Shown: piece after piece, positions 1-9,082 of the stretch
Position numbering within the stretch: the first letter of the stretch is position 1
How the letters are laid out: each line of letters starts with the position of its first letter
From: Thiothrix winogradskyi
GTDB taxonomy: Bacteria > Pseudomonadota > Gammaproteobacteria > Thiotrichales > Thiotrichaceae
DNA: 64,000 nt
Assembly: GCF_021650935.1 (NCBI RefSeq)
Contig: NZ_CP091244.1
Location: forward strand, 434,001-498,000
Direction: 5' to 3'
The notes under the pieces: model-generated
Seen by the model: only the letters and a program-made list of their open reading frames with translations
Told to the model about the DNA's origin: nothing
The model's database searches: none
Program-made: the position numbers and the translations under genes

Positions 1-117
1 GGTAATCCAGCCGCATTCCACCGCCCATTCAATCCCCTGCGAATAAGTGAACGAACCAATCGGCAAGGTCGGGCTGACCAGATGCAGCAGGCGTAGCAGT
101 GCGAGGTCAGTGATCAT
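1..117 (-). CDS. ureF: Urease accessory protein UreF, N-terminal part
   Basis: UreF works with UreD/H and UreG to load nickel into apo-urease in the cytoplasm. Only the first 39 codons lie in the window. The translated start contains LLRLLHLVSPTLPIGSF and YSQGIEWAVE, which match the usual UreF opening (a leucine-rich helix, then the conserved SPxLPxGxFxYSxGxE block). The ATG at 115-117 overlaps the 3' end of ureE by 11 bases, so translation is probably coupled. The gene leaves the window at its left edge. It closes an operon with ureD-A-B-C-E upstream on the same strand. Confidence 0.88.
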   Translation of the reverse strand, partial: MITDLALLRLLHLVSPTLPIGSFTYSQGIEWAVECGWIT

Positions 118-577
118 GGTCATGATGATGTCCGTGCGAATGCCCGCCACCATACGCGCCTGCTTCCGGCTCGAACGGCGCTTGCTCGACCACTACATGC
201 AAGCCTAAACCGTGCAACATGTCATCCAGTACATGGTCGTGTTGGTAACGGATCATCCCTGGCATGATTTGCACTGGCACATGACGGTTGCCGAGGTGGT
301 AGCAGGCGCGTGCCAGTAACCACGGGTCGGCGCACGTCAGGGTAGATACCGTTTCGGGCGCGGCTTGGATGCGAATGAGTTCGCCGCTTGCACCTTGCAG
401 GACATCGCCATGTTGTAGGCTGGAACCGCGTGGCAGGAATAAGCCTGCATCGCTGCCATCGTCGAGGGTGACGCGCTGGCGGCTGATAATGCGGCGTTCG
501 TGCGGCAAGGTCAGCGACAGGTGCGGCTGGCGGGGTGGTACGCTGCTTTTATCCAGAATACGTTCGATCTTCAGCAT
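107..577 (-). CDS. ureE: Urease accessory protein UreE (nickel metallochaperone)
   Basis: UreE delivers nickel to the UreDFG-apourease complex. The protein has the usual size (156 residues) and ends in a histidine-rich tail (HSHGHHHDHDH), the typical nickel-binding extension. I prefer the ATG at 577 over the GTG two codons upstream: AGAGG sits five bases before that ATG, right after the ureC stop codon. The gene lies 9 bp downstream of ureC and overlaps ureF, as expected in a urease operon. Confidence 0.93.
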   Translation of the reverse strand: MLKIERILDKSSVPPRQPHLSLTLPHERRIISRQRVTLDDGSDAGLFLPRGSSLQHGDVLQGASGELIRIQAAPETVSTLTCADPWLLARACYHLGNRHVPVQIMPGMIRYQHDHVLDDMLHGLGLHVVVEQAPFEPEAGAYGGGHSHGHHHDHDH

Positions 578-586
578 AGCCACCTC

Positions 587-2314
587 TTAAAACAAAAAGT
601 AACGCTGCGCCAACGGCAATTCACTCGCTGGCTCACAAATCAGCAATTCACCATCCGCCCGCACCTGATAGGTTTGCGAATCGACCTCAATCACCGGCTG
701 GTAATCGTTGTGAATCATGCTGGCTTTGCTGATAGTACGGCAGTTTTTCACCACACCAATCAGGCTTTGCAGCCCTAATTGCTGATGCACACCCGCGTTG
801 TAGCCCGCTTGCGAGAGGAAGGTCATGGTGGTGGCGTGTTTGGCTTTGCCGAATGCGCCGAACATGGGGCGGTAATGCACGGGTTGCGGGGTGGGAATGG
901 AGGCATTCGGGTCACCCATCGGGGCTGCGATAATCATGCCGCCCTTGATGATCAGGCTCGGTTTTGCACCGAAAAACGCCGGTTTCCACAACACCAAATC
1001 CGCGAGTTTGCCGACTTCGATTGAGCCGACTTCGTGGGAAATGCCGTGCGTAATCGCGGGGTTGATGGTGTATTTGGCGATGTAGCGTTTGGCGCGGAAG
1101 TTGTCATTACCCTCACCCCCAGCCCCTCTCCCAGAGGTAGAGGGGGGCAAGAGATGCCCACGTTGCACTTTCATTTTGTGCGCGGTTTGCCATGTGCGGA
1201 TGATGACTTCGCCAACGCGCCCCATCGCTTGTGAATCCGACGAAATCATTGAGAACGCGCCCAAGTCGTGCAAAATGTCTTCAGCGGCAATGGTTTCGCG
1301 GCGAATGCGGCTTTCGGCAAATGCCACGTCTTCGGCAATCGCGGGGGAAAGGTGGTGGCAGACCATCAGCATGTCGAGGTGTTCGTCGACCGTATTGATG
1401 GTGTAAGGGCGGGTCGGGTTAGTGGAGGACGGCAAAATATTTGCCTGCCCTGCGGCTTTGATAATGTCGGGAGCGTGTCCGCCGCCTGCGCCTTCGGTGT
1501 GGTAAGTGTGGATCACGCGGCCTTTCATGGCGGCAAGCGTGTCTTCAAGGAAGCCGGATTCATTGAGTGTGTCGGTGTGGATGGCGACTTGCACATCCAG
1601 CTCATCCGCCACCGTCAGGCAGTTGTCGATGGCAGCGGGGGTTGTGCCCCAGTCTTCATGCAGTTTCAAGCCGATTGCGCCCGCTGCGACTTGTTCACGC
1701 AAGGGTTCAGGCAGGCTGACATTGCCTTTGCCCAAGAAACCGAGGTTCATCGGCAGGCTGTCGGCGGCTTCCAACATACGGTGCATATTCCAAATGCCGG
1801 GGGTGCAGGTGGTGGCATTCGTGCCGGTTGCAGGCCCTGTGCCGCCGCCGAGCATGGTTGTCACGCCCGACATTAAGGCTTCGTCGATTTGCTGCGGGCA
1901 AATGAAGTGGATGTGCGAATCAATCCCGCCAGCGGTGAGAATGTGGCCTTCGCCTGCAATCGCTTCCGTGCCTGCGCCAACCAGAATGTTTACGCCTGCT
2001 TGGGTGTCGGGGTTGCCTGCCTTGCCGATGCCGACAATGCGCCCGTGTTTAATGCCGATGTCGGCTTTGACAATGCCCCAATGATCGAGGATCAGCGCGT
2101 TAGTAATCACCACGTCCACGACTTCGGCGTCGTTGCGCTGGCATTGCCCCATGCCGTCGCGAATGACTTTGCCGCCGCCGAATTTGACTTCATCGCCGTA
2201 CACGGTGTGGTCGTGTTCGACTTCGATAATGAGTGCGGTATCGCCCAAACGCACGCGGTCGCCGGTGGTCGGGCCGTACATTTCAGCGTAAGCCTGTCTG
2301 CTAATCCGTGCCAT
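587..2314 (-). CDS. ureC: Urease subunit alpha UreC
   Basis: Catalytic subunit of urease, hydrolysing urea to ammonia and carbamate at a di-nickel centre. The nickel ligands fall at the classic positions: HIH at 134-136, the carbamylated lysine K217 in GAIGLKLHEDWG, H246 and H272, and the active-site flap histidine in MVCHH. The start codon overlaps the ureB stop (TAATG). At 575 residues it is about eight longer than the Klebsiella enzyme. The difference lies in one place, between MKVQRG and NDNFRAKRY, where a GC-rich palindromic repeat (1110-1147) is read in frame as LLPPSTSGRGAGGEG. The flanking sequence is fully conserved, so the enzyme is probably active; the insertion is in the surface loop just before NDNF. 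Confidence 0.97.
   Translation of the reverse strand: MARISRQAYAEMYGPTTGDRVRLGDTALIIEVEHDHTVYGDEVKFGGGKVIRDGMGQCQRNDAEVVDVVITNALILDHWGIVKADIGIKHGRIVGIGKAGNPDTQAGVNILVGAGTEAIAGEGHILTAGGIDSHIHFICPQQIDEALMSGVTTMLGGGTGPATGTNATTCTPGIWNMHRMLEAADSLPMNLGFLGKGNVSLPEPLREQVAAGAIGLKLHEDWGTTPAAIDNCLTVADELDVQVAIHTDTLNESGFLEDTLAAMKGRVIHTYHTEGAGGGHAPDIIKAAGQANILPSSTNPTRPYTINTVDEHLDMLMVCHHLSPAIAEDVAFAESRIRRETIAAEDILHDLGAFSMISSDSQAMGRVGEVIIRTWQTAHKMKVQRGHLLPPSTSGRGAGGEGNDNFRAKRYIAKYTINPAITHGISHEVGSIEVGKLADLVLWKPAFFGAKPSLIIKGGMIIAAPMGDPNASIPTPQPVHYRPMFGAFGKAKHATTMTFLSQAGYNAGVHQQLGLQSLIGVVKNCRTISKASMIHNDYQPVIEVDSQTYQVRADGELLICEPASELPLAQRYFLF
1110..1147. repeat. GC-rich palindromic repeat inside ureC
   Basis: Repeat of the form CCCTCACCCCC-AGCCCCTCTCCC-AGAGGTAGAGGGG. 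Closely similar units occur at 51665-51699 and, inverted, at 51722-51760, and a diverged one at 17757-17815. The CCCTCTCC/GGTAGAGGG arms can pair. Here it lies in frame within ureC without disrupting it. Confidence 0.8.
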
Positions 2315-2619
2315 TACAATGCCCCCATGATTTTGCCTTGGAAACCGTAGACTTCGCGTGTGCCAGCAAAGGCTACCAGTTCGACTTCGCGGGTTTGCCC
2401 CGGCTCGAACCTTACGGCAGTTCCGGCGGGAATATTGAGGCGGAAACCGCGTGCCTGATCCCGCTCAAACGCGAGTGCGTTGTTGGTTTCAAAGAAATGG
2501 TAGTGCGAACCCACCTGAATCGGGCGGTCGCCAGTATTGGCAACGGTGAGGGTGACGGTTTCGCGCCCTGCGTTGAGTTCGATGTCGCCAGCGGCGGGGA
2601 AGAGTTGTCCGGGAATCAT
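2314..2619 (-). CDS. ureB: Urease subunit beta UreB
   Basis: Structural beta subunit of the (UreABC)3 urease. The protein starts MIPGQLFPAAGDIELNAG, as the family does, and contains VGSHYHFFETN, characteristic of UreB. The open frame extends 17 codons further upstream, but the ATG at 2619 has AAGGAG at proper spacing and matches family length (about 101 residues). It lies 10 bp after ureA and its stop overlaps the ureC start by one base, indicating one polycistronic message. Confidence 0.96.
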   Translation of the reverse strand: MIPGQLFPAAGDIELNAGRETVTLTVANTGDRPIQVGSHYHFFETNNALAFERDQARGFRLNIPAGTAVRFEPGQTREVELVAFAGTREVYGFQGKIMGAL

Positions 2620-2629
2620 GGGGTACTCC

Positions 2630-2932
2630 TTACACAATCGGGTCATGCACAGTGACGAGTTTAGTGCCATCGGGGAAAGTGGCTTCCACCTGCACGTCGT
2701 GGATCATGTCGGCAATGCCATCCATCACGTCGTCACGGGTCAGCAGGGTGCGTCCGTAATCCATCATTTCGGCGACAGAACGCCCATCGCGTGCGCCTTC
2801 CATAATCGCGCAACTGATGTAGGCAATCGCTTCAGGGTAGTTGAGTTTTAAGCCACGGGCTTTGCGGCGTTCGGCGAGTAATCCTGCGGTGAATAGCAGC
2901 AGCTTGTCTTTTTCGCGGGGGGTGAGTTCCAT
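2630..2932 (-). CDS. ureA: Urease subunit gamma UreA
   Basis: Small structural subunit of urease, 100 residues, the standard length. It begins MELTPREKDKLLLF and contains GLKLNYPEAIAYIS, both highly conserved in UreA, and ends VTVHDPIV. It lies 13 bp downstream of ureD and 10 bp upstream of ureB. The start carries a Shine-Dalgarno-like AAGGAG a few bases upstream. Confidence 0.97.
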   Translation of the reverse strand: MELTPREKDKLLLFTAGLLAERRKARGLKLNYPEAIAYISCAIMEGARDGRSVAEMMDYGRTLLTRDDVMDGIADMIHDVQVEATFPDGTKLVTVHDPIV

Positions 2933-2945
2933 GTAGTGATGCTCC

Positions 2946-3773
2946 TTAAGTATTCCAGATACGCGGCGGGGTGGCGGTACGCCCTGTCACTAATGGGCGG
3001 ATGGCTTGCCAGATAGCGCGGAACAGGCGGTGTGCCTGCGCGGTGCTATTCCCCAAATAACGCACCACTAACACGCTGTTGAGCAGGGTTGCGCCCGCTT
3101 GTCCTATGGGTAATTCAGCGCATTGGGTGCGAGCAAGTTCCAATACTGCTGTGCTTGCCGGAGTTGCCAGCAACGTAGCGACAACGGGTTGCCCGCGTAA
3201 TCCAGCAGCGGTGTGCAAAGCGGTTTCGTCGGCAATCAGCAAGCGCTCCAGCAATAGCGGTTTGCCATCACGGTAGAGCGCGGTTTTGAATAATGCCCGG
3301 CCCGTTGCAAAAATCTCATCAATCACCGGGCGACCGAGGCAGTGAATTTCCCAGCCGATGTATTGCGCCGTCGTGTCCAAATGAATCGTGCTGTGCAAGG
3401 CGGTATTTGCACCGGGGAAAAAGATGTTTTCCTGTGGCAACCATTCCAGACAGCCTTGCGTGACCTGGAAATGCTGGTGTTGTTGCGCTGGTAATCCAGC
3501 ACTGCGGTAAAACTTGGTTGCGCCGGGTGTGGTCAGCAAAGCATGGGCATTCGGGGCAACCTGAAAATGCATTTGCAATTGATCCCCACCCACGACACCA
3601 CCCGGCGGGTGCAATACATAAGCGTGACAAACCTCACCTTCGGGGTAAAACGGGCGTTGCACTGCCAATGGCCCGCGCTGGGAACGGCTGGCAAGCACGG
3701 TTTTGGTGCTACGCTGCGCAAAACCGAGGCGTAACTCGGCTTGCCAGCCTTGGGTACACGCCGTTTCAATCAC
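2946..3773 (-). CDS. ureD: Urease accessory protein UreD
   Basis: UreD (UreH) is the scaffold that binds apourease and recruits UreF/UreG for nickel insertion. The 275-residue product has the family signatures HPPGGVVGGDQL, TPGATKFYRS and WLPQENIFFPGA. The start is a GTG at 3773 that overlaps the stop of the upstream small membrane-protein gene by 8 bp, suggesting translational coupling. It is the first recognisable urease gene of the operon. Confidence 0.95.
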   Translation of the reverse strand: MIETACTQGWQAELRLGFAQRSTKTVLASRSQRGPLAVQRPFYPEGEVCHAYVLHPPGGVVGGDQLQMHFQVAPNAHALLTTPGATKFYRSAGLPAQQHQHFQVTQGCLEWLPQENIFFPGANTALHSTIHLDTTAQYIGWEIHCLGRPVIDEIFATGRALFKTALYRDGKPLLLERLLIADETALHTAAGLRGQPVVATLLATPASTAVLELARTQCAELPIGQAGATLLNSVLVVRYLGNSTAQAHRLFRAIWQAIRPLVTGRTATPPRIWNT

Positions 3774-3987
3774 GTTTAGACGAATCAGTGCGTTTGGCGA
3801 GGTAACGCTTTACCCCCCAAACCAACAAGGCAGCACCCACTGCCACTGGCACTGCCATCCACAGGTGTGCAGCGAAGTGCGCCAGCTCTGAATGGGTTTC
3901 GGGGTGGTGCATAATGCCATCGTGGGCAACGGTAACGCCCGACAATAGGGCAAGGAGGAATGTCATGGGTACACGGCAAGATTGCAT
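3766..3987 (-). CDS. Small membrane protein at the head of the urease operon
   Basis: Predicted 73-residue protein of unknown family. It has an N-terminal hydrophobic stretch (MTFLLALLSGVTVAHDG, possibly a signal sequence), then a histidine-containing segment (HDGIMHHPETHSELAHFAAH), then a second transmembrane helix (MAVPVAVGAALLVWGV) followed by a positively charged tail. The ATG at 3987 is chosen because AAAGGAAA precedes it; the frame stays open to 4092. It overlaps ureD, so it is very likely co-transcribed with the urease genes. The histidine-rich segment might bind nickel, but that is speculation. Confidence 0.6.
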   Translation of the reverse strand: MQSCRVPMTFLLALLSGVTVAHDGIMHHPETHSELAHFAAHLWMAVPVAVGAALLVWGVKRYLAKRTDSSKRD

Positions 3988-4116
3988 GGGTACGGTTTCC
4001 TTTCTGGCAAATTGAACAAAAAGATGCAGGTTCTGTACCAACACTCGGTACAACGTGTGGCAACGAAAGCCATCTGCACTCCCATCATACATCTGCCAAA
4101 TGAGCCAAGGTATGAC

Positions 4117-4815
4117 CTACATCCAATTCCCTGAAGAAGGCAGTGCCCAATTGACCTGCGTTCTACCGTTTGCCTGCAAAAACGCATTGGCGCGGGAAAA
4201 CGGTTTGCTACCGAAAAAGCCACGTCGCGCTGACAAGGGCGATGGGTGCGCACTGGCAATAATGCAGTGGCGGGTAGTGTCAATCAGTACGGTTTTTTTC
4301 TGCGCGTGATTGCCCCACAGGATAAACACCAGGGGTTGAGTTTGGGCGCTAATGGCTTGAATGACCGTATCGGTGAAGGTTTCCCAGCCGCGTTTCTGAT
4401 GGCTGCCTGCATTGCCTGCTTCCACCGTCAGTACGGTGTTGAGCAGCAACACGCCCTGCGCTGCCCACGCTTGCAAGCAGCCAGTGTGACTGTTGTTAAT
4501 GCCGAGATCGTCTTGCAATTCACGGTTAATATTGAGCAGCGAACGCGGCAACGGGGCAACATCGGGTTGCACTGAAAACGCTAGGCCATGAGCGTGTCCG
4601 GGTGTGGGGTATGGGTCTTGACCGAGGATGACGACGTTGACTTGATCCAGCGGGGTGCTTTGCAGGGCGTTGAAACGCTGTTCTGGCGGGGGCAGGATGT
4701 GTTTGCCCGCCACAGCTTCGGCTTGTAGAAAATGGCTTAGGGTAAGCAAATAGGGTTTGGTGAATTCTGCACCGATGGCGGCTTGCCAGCTTGGGGGGAG
4801 TGTGGTGTTTTGCAT
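4117..4815 (-). CDS. ung: Uracil-DNA glycosylase, family 1
   Basis: Removes uracil from DNA as the first step of base excision repair. The 232-residue length is normal for Ung. Motif A reads GQDPYPTPGHAHGLAFS, the water-activating Asp being the D of GQDPY. The leucine-loop motif HPSPLSARRGFFG is intact, with the catalytic His in ASAHPSPLSA. The residue after GQDPY is usually His and is Pro here. The gene is divergent from the following island and is not part of the urease operon. Confidence 0.95.
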   Translation of the reverse strand: MQNTTLPPSWQAAIGAEFTKPYLLTLSHFLQAEAVAGKHILPPPEQRFNALQSTPLDQVNVVILGQDPYPTPGHAHGLAFSVQPDVAPLPRSLLNINRELQDDLGINNSHTGCLQAWAAQGVLLLNTVLTVEAGNAGSHQKRGWETFTDTVIQAISAQTQPLVFILWGNHAQKKTVLIDTTRHCIIASAHPSPLSARRGFFGSKPFSRANAFLQANGRTQVNWALPSSGNWM

Positions 4816-4923
4816 GGGTTTACCTTGTTCAGCAGTCGCGGGGCATGTGTTATAGCATAGCGGTGACAGCGTTCACATTACGCTATACTGCCAACATTTA
4901 AGAAATAGCCTGTTTGGAGATGC

Positions 4924-5627
4924 CATGAACCCGATCCACCTCATGCAGCGCATTCGTTTGGGCGAAGATTCCACGCTGGAACTCAAACAGATCCATATTA
5001 AAGACGCTGGCAAAAATCTTGAGCCGCATCCTGATGGTTTATCGGATGAATTCACCTGCTGAAATTCTTGCTGTCGCCCATAGCGGCTTGCGCAATGATC
5101 CGAATGAGCAACTGGATGCACAGGAAATCCGGGGGCCATTGGATCGGCAAATACTGGATGCGTTCCACTTTGTGCGCCGTAACATGACCACGGCGGCACG
5201 TAAACCCTTGGGGCGTGTGGATTACCCGCAATACCATTTGGGCGCAGTGTTTGAGGCGATCGTGAACGCTGTCGCACATCGGGATTATTCCCTGCACGCG
5301 CAACGTATCCGCTTGTTCATGTTCGCTGATCGGCTGGAAATCCATTCACCGGGCGCATTGCCTAACACATTATCCTTGGAGTCGATGAGCCGTTTGTCTG
5401 TGCCGCGTAACGAAATCCTCGCCAGCCTGTTTTCGCGTTATTACCCGGTTGATGAAGTAGGCTTGGGCAAAAGCTATTTGATGGACAGGCGTGGTTTCGG
5501 CGTGGAAATGCTGCTGCGGGAAAGTGAGAAACTGTCTGGTAAATTGCCGAAATACGAGTCGATCAGCGATCTAGAACTGTGCCTAACCATTTATGCACAA
5601 GCGTTGCCGACTGCCGAAACATCATGA
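4924..5627 (+). pseudogene. Decayed AlbA_2 / RecG-like ATP-binding protein gene
   Basis: The ATG at 4924 opens a frame, MNPIHLMQRIRLGEDSTLELKQ, followed by EPHPDGLSDEF, the start of an AlbA_2 (Schlafen-related, DUF4062-unrelated) putative DNA-binding protein; it stops at about 5060. In another frame, 5040-5627 encodes the C-terminal half: RGPLDRQILDAFHFVRRN, then a GHKL-like HATPase region (AIVNAVAHRDYS, LEIHSPGALP). The middle part of the family is missing, so there is both a frameshift and an internal deletion. Such proteins often occur in defence islands, and this remnant sits just upstream of one. Confidence 0.75.
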
Positions 5628-5686
5628 AGTGAAGATAGACAAATCCTCAGCTATACTCTACGCCTGACATCTAAAGCCGAGCTATC

Positions 5687-8545
5687 ATGCGACTGACTCC
5701 TCACCAATCCCAATACTACGCATGGCAACTCACGCGCCATGCCGCCAGCAACTCCCTAGAATCCCTTGCCCCGACATTGGTAAACGCCCAAATCGACCTT
5801 AACCCGCATCAGGTCGAAGCCGCTTTGTTTGCCTACGAAAACCCTTTATCCAAAGGCGTGATCCTCGCGGATGAAGTCGGTTTGGGAAAAACCATCGAAG
5901 CGGGTTTGGTCATTGCGCAACGCTGGGCAGAACGCAAACGCCGGATATTAATCATCGTCCCTGCCAACCTACGCAAACAATGGCATCAGGAGTTACAGGA
6001 TAAATTCGGCTTGCCTTGCTTGCTGTTGGAAAGCAAAAACTACAACACCTTGCAAAAGGCGGGTACTCGGCATCCGTTTGATAATACTGACCACATCATT
6101 ATCGGCTCTTACCAATTTGCCAAAAGCAAGGCTAAAGACGTAAAAGCGGTGGATTGGGATTTGGTGGTGATGGATGAAGCGCACCGCCTGCGCAACGTTT
6201 ACAAAACCGGGAACGTCATTGCCCGCACCCTCAAGGAAACACTGGCGCATGTCCATTCCAAAATCCTGCTGACCGCCACTCCGTTGCAAAATTCCTTGCT
6301 GGAACTGTATGGATTGGTCAGCCTGATTGATGATCGGGTGTTTGGTGATTTGGAGAGTTTCCGTACCCAGTTTGGGCAAGCCAACCGTGAAACGACGCTG
6401 CAAAACCTGCGTAACCGTATCAGCCCGTTTTGTAAACGCACCCTACGGCGGCAAGTCCAGCAATACGTCCCCTATACCAAGCGCATTCCGATTCTGGAAG
6501 AGTTCACACCGACACAAGATGAGCGGGATTTCTCCAACTTGGTTGCCGAGTATTTGCGCCGCCCCAAGTTGCAAGCCTTGCCGGATGGTCAACGCCAGTT
6601 GATTTCACTGGTGTTGTGGAAACTGTTGGCATCGTCTACCCATGCGATTGCGGGGGCATTGGAAACGATGGCAAACCGTTTGCAAGCCACGCTGGATGAC
6701 CCGGACAAGCTGGATTCAACGCTATTGGATGACGACTATGAGGCGTTGGATGAAACCGCCGAGGAATGGGATGACGAAGACCAGATAAACGACAAGCCCC
6801 TCAACGTCCGCGAAGCTATCCAGCAAGAAATGGGAGAGCTACGCCTGTTCAAGGAAAAAGCCGACCAGATTCGGGACAACAGCAAGGGACAAGCCCTGTT
6901 GCTGGCACTGGATAAGGCATTCAAGGAACTGGAACGCTTGAGGGCAGCAAAAAAAGCCATCATTTTTACCGAATCCAAACGCACGCAAAGCTATCTGCAA
7001 AACCTGTTACGGGATACCTCTTATGGTGCAGGCTTGGTGCTATTCAATGGTACGAACAGCGACACCCAAGCCCAGCAAATCCATAAGGCATGGGCGCAAC
7101 GTCATGCCGGTACGGATAAGGTTAGCGGCTCGAAAACGGCAGATACCCGTGCCGCGCTGGTTGATTACTTCCGCGAAGAGGGCAGCGTGATGATTGCCAC
7201 CGAAGCGGGGGCGGAGGGTATCAACCTTCAGTTCTGTTCACTGGTGATCAATTACGATTTGCCGTGGAATCCGCAACGCATTGAGCAGCGCATTGGGCGT
7301 TGCCACCGTTACGGGCAAAAACACGATGTGGTGGTGGTCAACTTTGTCGATTTGAGCAATGAGGCCGATAAGCGTGTATATGAATTGTTGGCGCAGAAAT
7401 TCCAGCTTTTTGAAGGTGTTTTCGGTGCAAGCGATGAAGTGTTGGGTGCAATTGGTTCGGGTATAGACTTTGAACGTCGCATTGCCCGCATCTACCAAAC
7501 CTGCCGCAAACCGGAAGAAATTCGCAGCAGCTTTGCCGCACTCCAGCAAGAATTGGCAGGTGAAATCACGGAAGCGATGACACAAACCCGTCAGTTGTTG
7601 CTGGAAAATTTTGACGAAGAAGTCCACGCAAAACTGAAGAAACACGCGGATGACAGCCAGACCATCCTCAGCCGTTACGAGCGGATGCTGATGGATTTTA
7701 CCAGTACCGCACTCGCTACCCACGCTGAATTCAGTGGTGACAACGGCTTCAATCTGCAAAGCCTGCCTACCTCGACCTTACAAGGACAAGTGCCACTCGG
7801 ACGTTATGAATTGCCGCGCCGTTCTGGGGAAGCGCACCTCTACCGTTTGGGGCATCCACTGGCGGAATGGTTGCTGGCTCAAGCCAAACAAATCCATTTG
7901 CCACCTGCTCGTTTGCGTTTTGATTACGCAGCGTATGGGGCAAGGCTGGCAACACTGGAAAACCTGCGTGGTACGAGTGGCATTTTGCAAGCACGGTTAC
8001 TGAGCGTTTCTGCACTAGCACAGGAAGAACAGCATTTGCTGGTGGCGGCGGTTGACCGTAATGGTCATGTGTTGGCACTGGATGACCCCGACAAACTGTT
8101 ACGCATCCCGGCAATGGTCACGGCGGCACCAATAGATTTACCTGACAGCCCATTGCTGCAACACGATCTTGAGCAACGTAAAAATGCTTTGTTGCGTGAA
8201 ATCAACGACCGCAACCTGAGCTATTTCGATCAGGAAGTGCAAAAGCTGGATGGCTGGGCGGATGATCTCAAACTGGGGCTGGAGCAGGAAATCAAGGACA
8301 TTGACCGCGAAATCAAGGAAGTACGCCGTACCGCTGCGATTGCGCCCACACTGGATGAAAAGCTCCACTGGCAAAAACGCCAGCGCGAACTGGAAACCAA
8401 ACGCAGCAAGTCACGCCGCGAACTGTTCCGGCGGCAGGATGACATCGACGAGCAGCGCAATGAATTGATCACAGAACTGGAAGACCGCTTGCAGCAGCGG
8501 GTGGAAGAACAGGTGTTGTTCACGATTGAGTGGGAATTGGTGTAG
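5687..8545 (+). CDS. SNF2-family DEAD/DEAH helicase of a restriction-like island
   Basis: Large (952-residue) superfamily 2 ATPase related to RapA/HepA and SNF2 proteins. The Walker A motif is DEVGLGKT at residues 62-69, motif II DEAH at 163-166, motif III LLTATPLQN, and the C-terminal helicase lobe has ATEAGAEGINLQF and RIEQRIGRCHRYGQ. An acidic linker lies around residues 340-370, and the last 90 residues are charged and strongly predicted by eye as coiled coil. It probably remodels or translocates on DNA. It is followed in the same direction by a UPF0175 gene, a Mod-type methylase and a Res-type nuclease, so a defence role is likely. No DUF1998 or phospholipase-D genes are nearby, which argues against DISARM. 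Confidence 0.9.
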   Translation: MRLTPHQSQYYAWQLTRHAASNSLESLAPTLVNAQIDLNPHQVEAALFAYENPLSKGVILADEVGLGKTIEAGLVIAQRWAERKRRILIIVPANLRKQWHQELQDKFGLPCLLLESKNYNTLQKAGTRHPFDNTDHIIIGSYQFAKSKAKDVKAVDWDLVVMDEAHRLRNVYKTGNVIARTLKETLAHVHSKILLTATPLQNSLLELYGLVSLIDDRVFGDLESFRTQFGQANRETTLQNLRNRISPFCKRTLRRQVQQYVPYTKRIPILEEFTPTQDERDFSNLVAEYLRRPKLQALPDGQRQLISLVLWKLLASSTHAIAGALETMANRLQATLDDPDKLDSTLLDDDYEALDETAEEWDDEDQINDKPLNVREAIQQEMGELRLFKEKADQIRDNSKGQALLLALDKAFKELERLRAAKKAIIFTESKRTQSYLQNLLRDTSYGAGLVLFNGTNSDTQAQQIHKAWAQRHAGTDKVSGSKTADTRAALVDYFREEGSVMIATEAGAEGINLQFCSLVINYDLPWNPQRIEQRIGRCHRYGQKHDVVVVNFVDLSNEADKRVYELLAQKFQLFEGVFGASDEVLGAIGSGIDFERRIARIYQTCRKPEEIRSSFAALQQELAGEITEAMTQTRQLLLENFDEEVHAKLKKHADDSQTILSRYERMLMDFTSTALATHAEFSGDNGFNLQSLPTSTLQGQVPLGRYELPRRSGEAHLYRLGHPLAEWLLAQAKQIHLPPARLRFDYAAYGARLATLENLRGTSGILQARLLSVSALAQEEQHLLVAAVDRNGHVLALDDPDKLLRIPAMVTAAPIDLPDSPLLQHDLEQRKNALLREINDRNLSYFDQEVQKLDGWADDLKLGLEQEIKDIDREIKEVRRTAAIAPTLDEKLHWQKRQRELETKRSKSRRELFRRQDDIDEQRNELITELEDRLQQRVEEQVLFTIEWELV

Positions 8546-8614
8546 CTGCCTGATAGTTTGAGATATCAGGTATCTACGCTACACTAACGTCAACACTCAC
8601 GGGGAAAAACTACT

Positions 8615-8866
8615 ATGCACAGCCTGTCAATACCCTATGCCGATGACCTGTTGGTCACATCCGGCAAAGCACCACGAGAACTGGAAGAGGAATTACGTTT
8701 CCTGCTGGCGGTCAAGCTGTTTGAAATGCACCGTTTGTCACTGGGCAAAGCTGCCGAATTCTGCGGCATGGTCAAACTGCGCTTCATGTTTGAGTTGGGG
8801 CGGCTGAAAGTGCCAGTTGTCCATCTGAGCGATGATCAGATCGCAGATGAGTTGCTGAATGATTAA
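8615..8866 (+). CDS. UPF0175 family protein (orphan antitoxin-like)
   Basis: 83-residue protein matching the UPF0175 family: an N-terminal strand (SIPYADDLLVTSG), then a helical block (ELEEELRFLLAVKLFEMHRLSLGKAA containing the usual HTH-like segment) and the C-terminal LSDDQIADELLND. UPF0175 genes are usually followed by a DUF3368/PIN-type toxin. Here only an unrelated 15-codon frame overlaps the stop, so the toxin partner is absent. A GGGGAAA sequence precedes the ATG. It lies between the helicase and the methylase and may regulate the island. Confidence 0.8.
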   Translation: MHSLSIPYADDLLVTSGKAPRELEEELRFLLAVKLFEMHRLSLGKAAEFCGMVKLRFMFELGRLKVPVVHLSDDQIADELLND

Positions 8867-9082
8867 GCCCGCCATTGTTGCCAAATCTTTTGAAGACATC
8901 AAATAAACCAGCGAACATGTTAAAAAATCAGGAGAACCCATCAGGGTATCACTTTGCCGACGCTGGCAAACCGATGATCAAGCAATCTACACCGAAAATG
9001 GAGCTTGACCAACGGGATGCAGGTGGTTTATTAGGTGGTGGCACAAATAGCGATCACGAATGATTCCAAACTTGAGACCCCC

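Noticed and set aside
1268..2350. Long open frames opposite ureC (plus strand, e.g. 1268-1876 and 1889-2350)
   Set aside because: They are antisense to well conserved urease sequence and show no protein features of their own; high third-position GC creates them.
8859..9063. Short frames between the UPF0175 and mod genes (15 and 48 codons), considered as a toxin partner
   Set aside because: No resemblance to DUF3368 or PIN toxins, and no good ribosome site.
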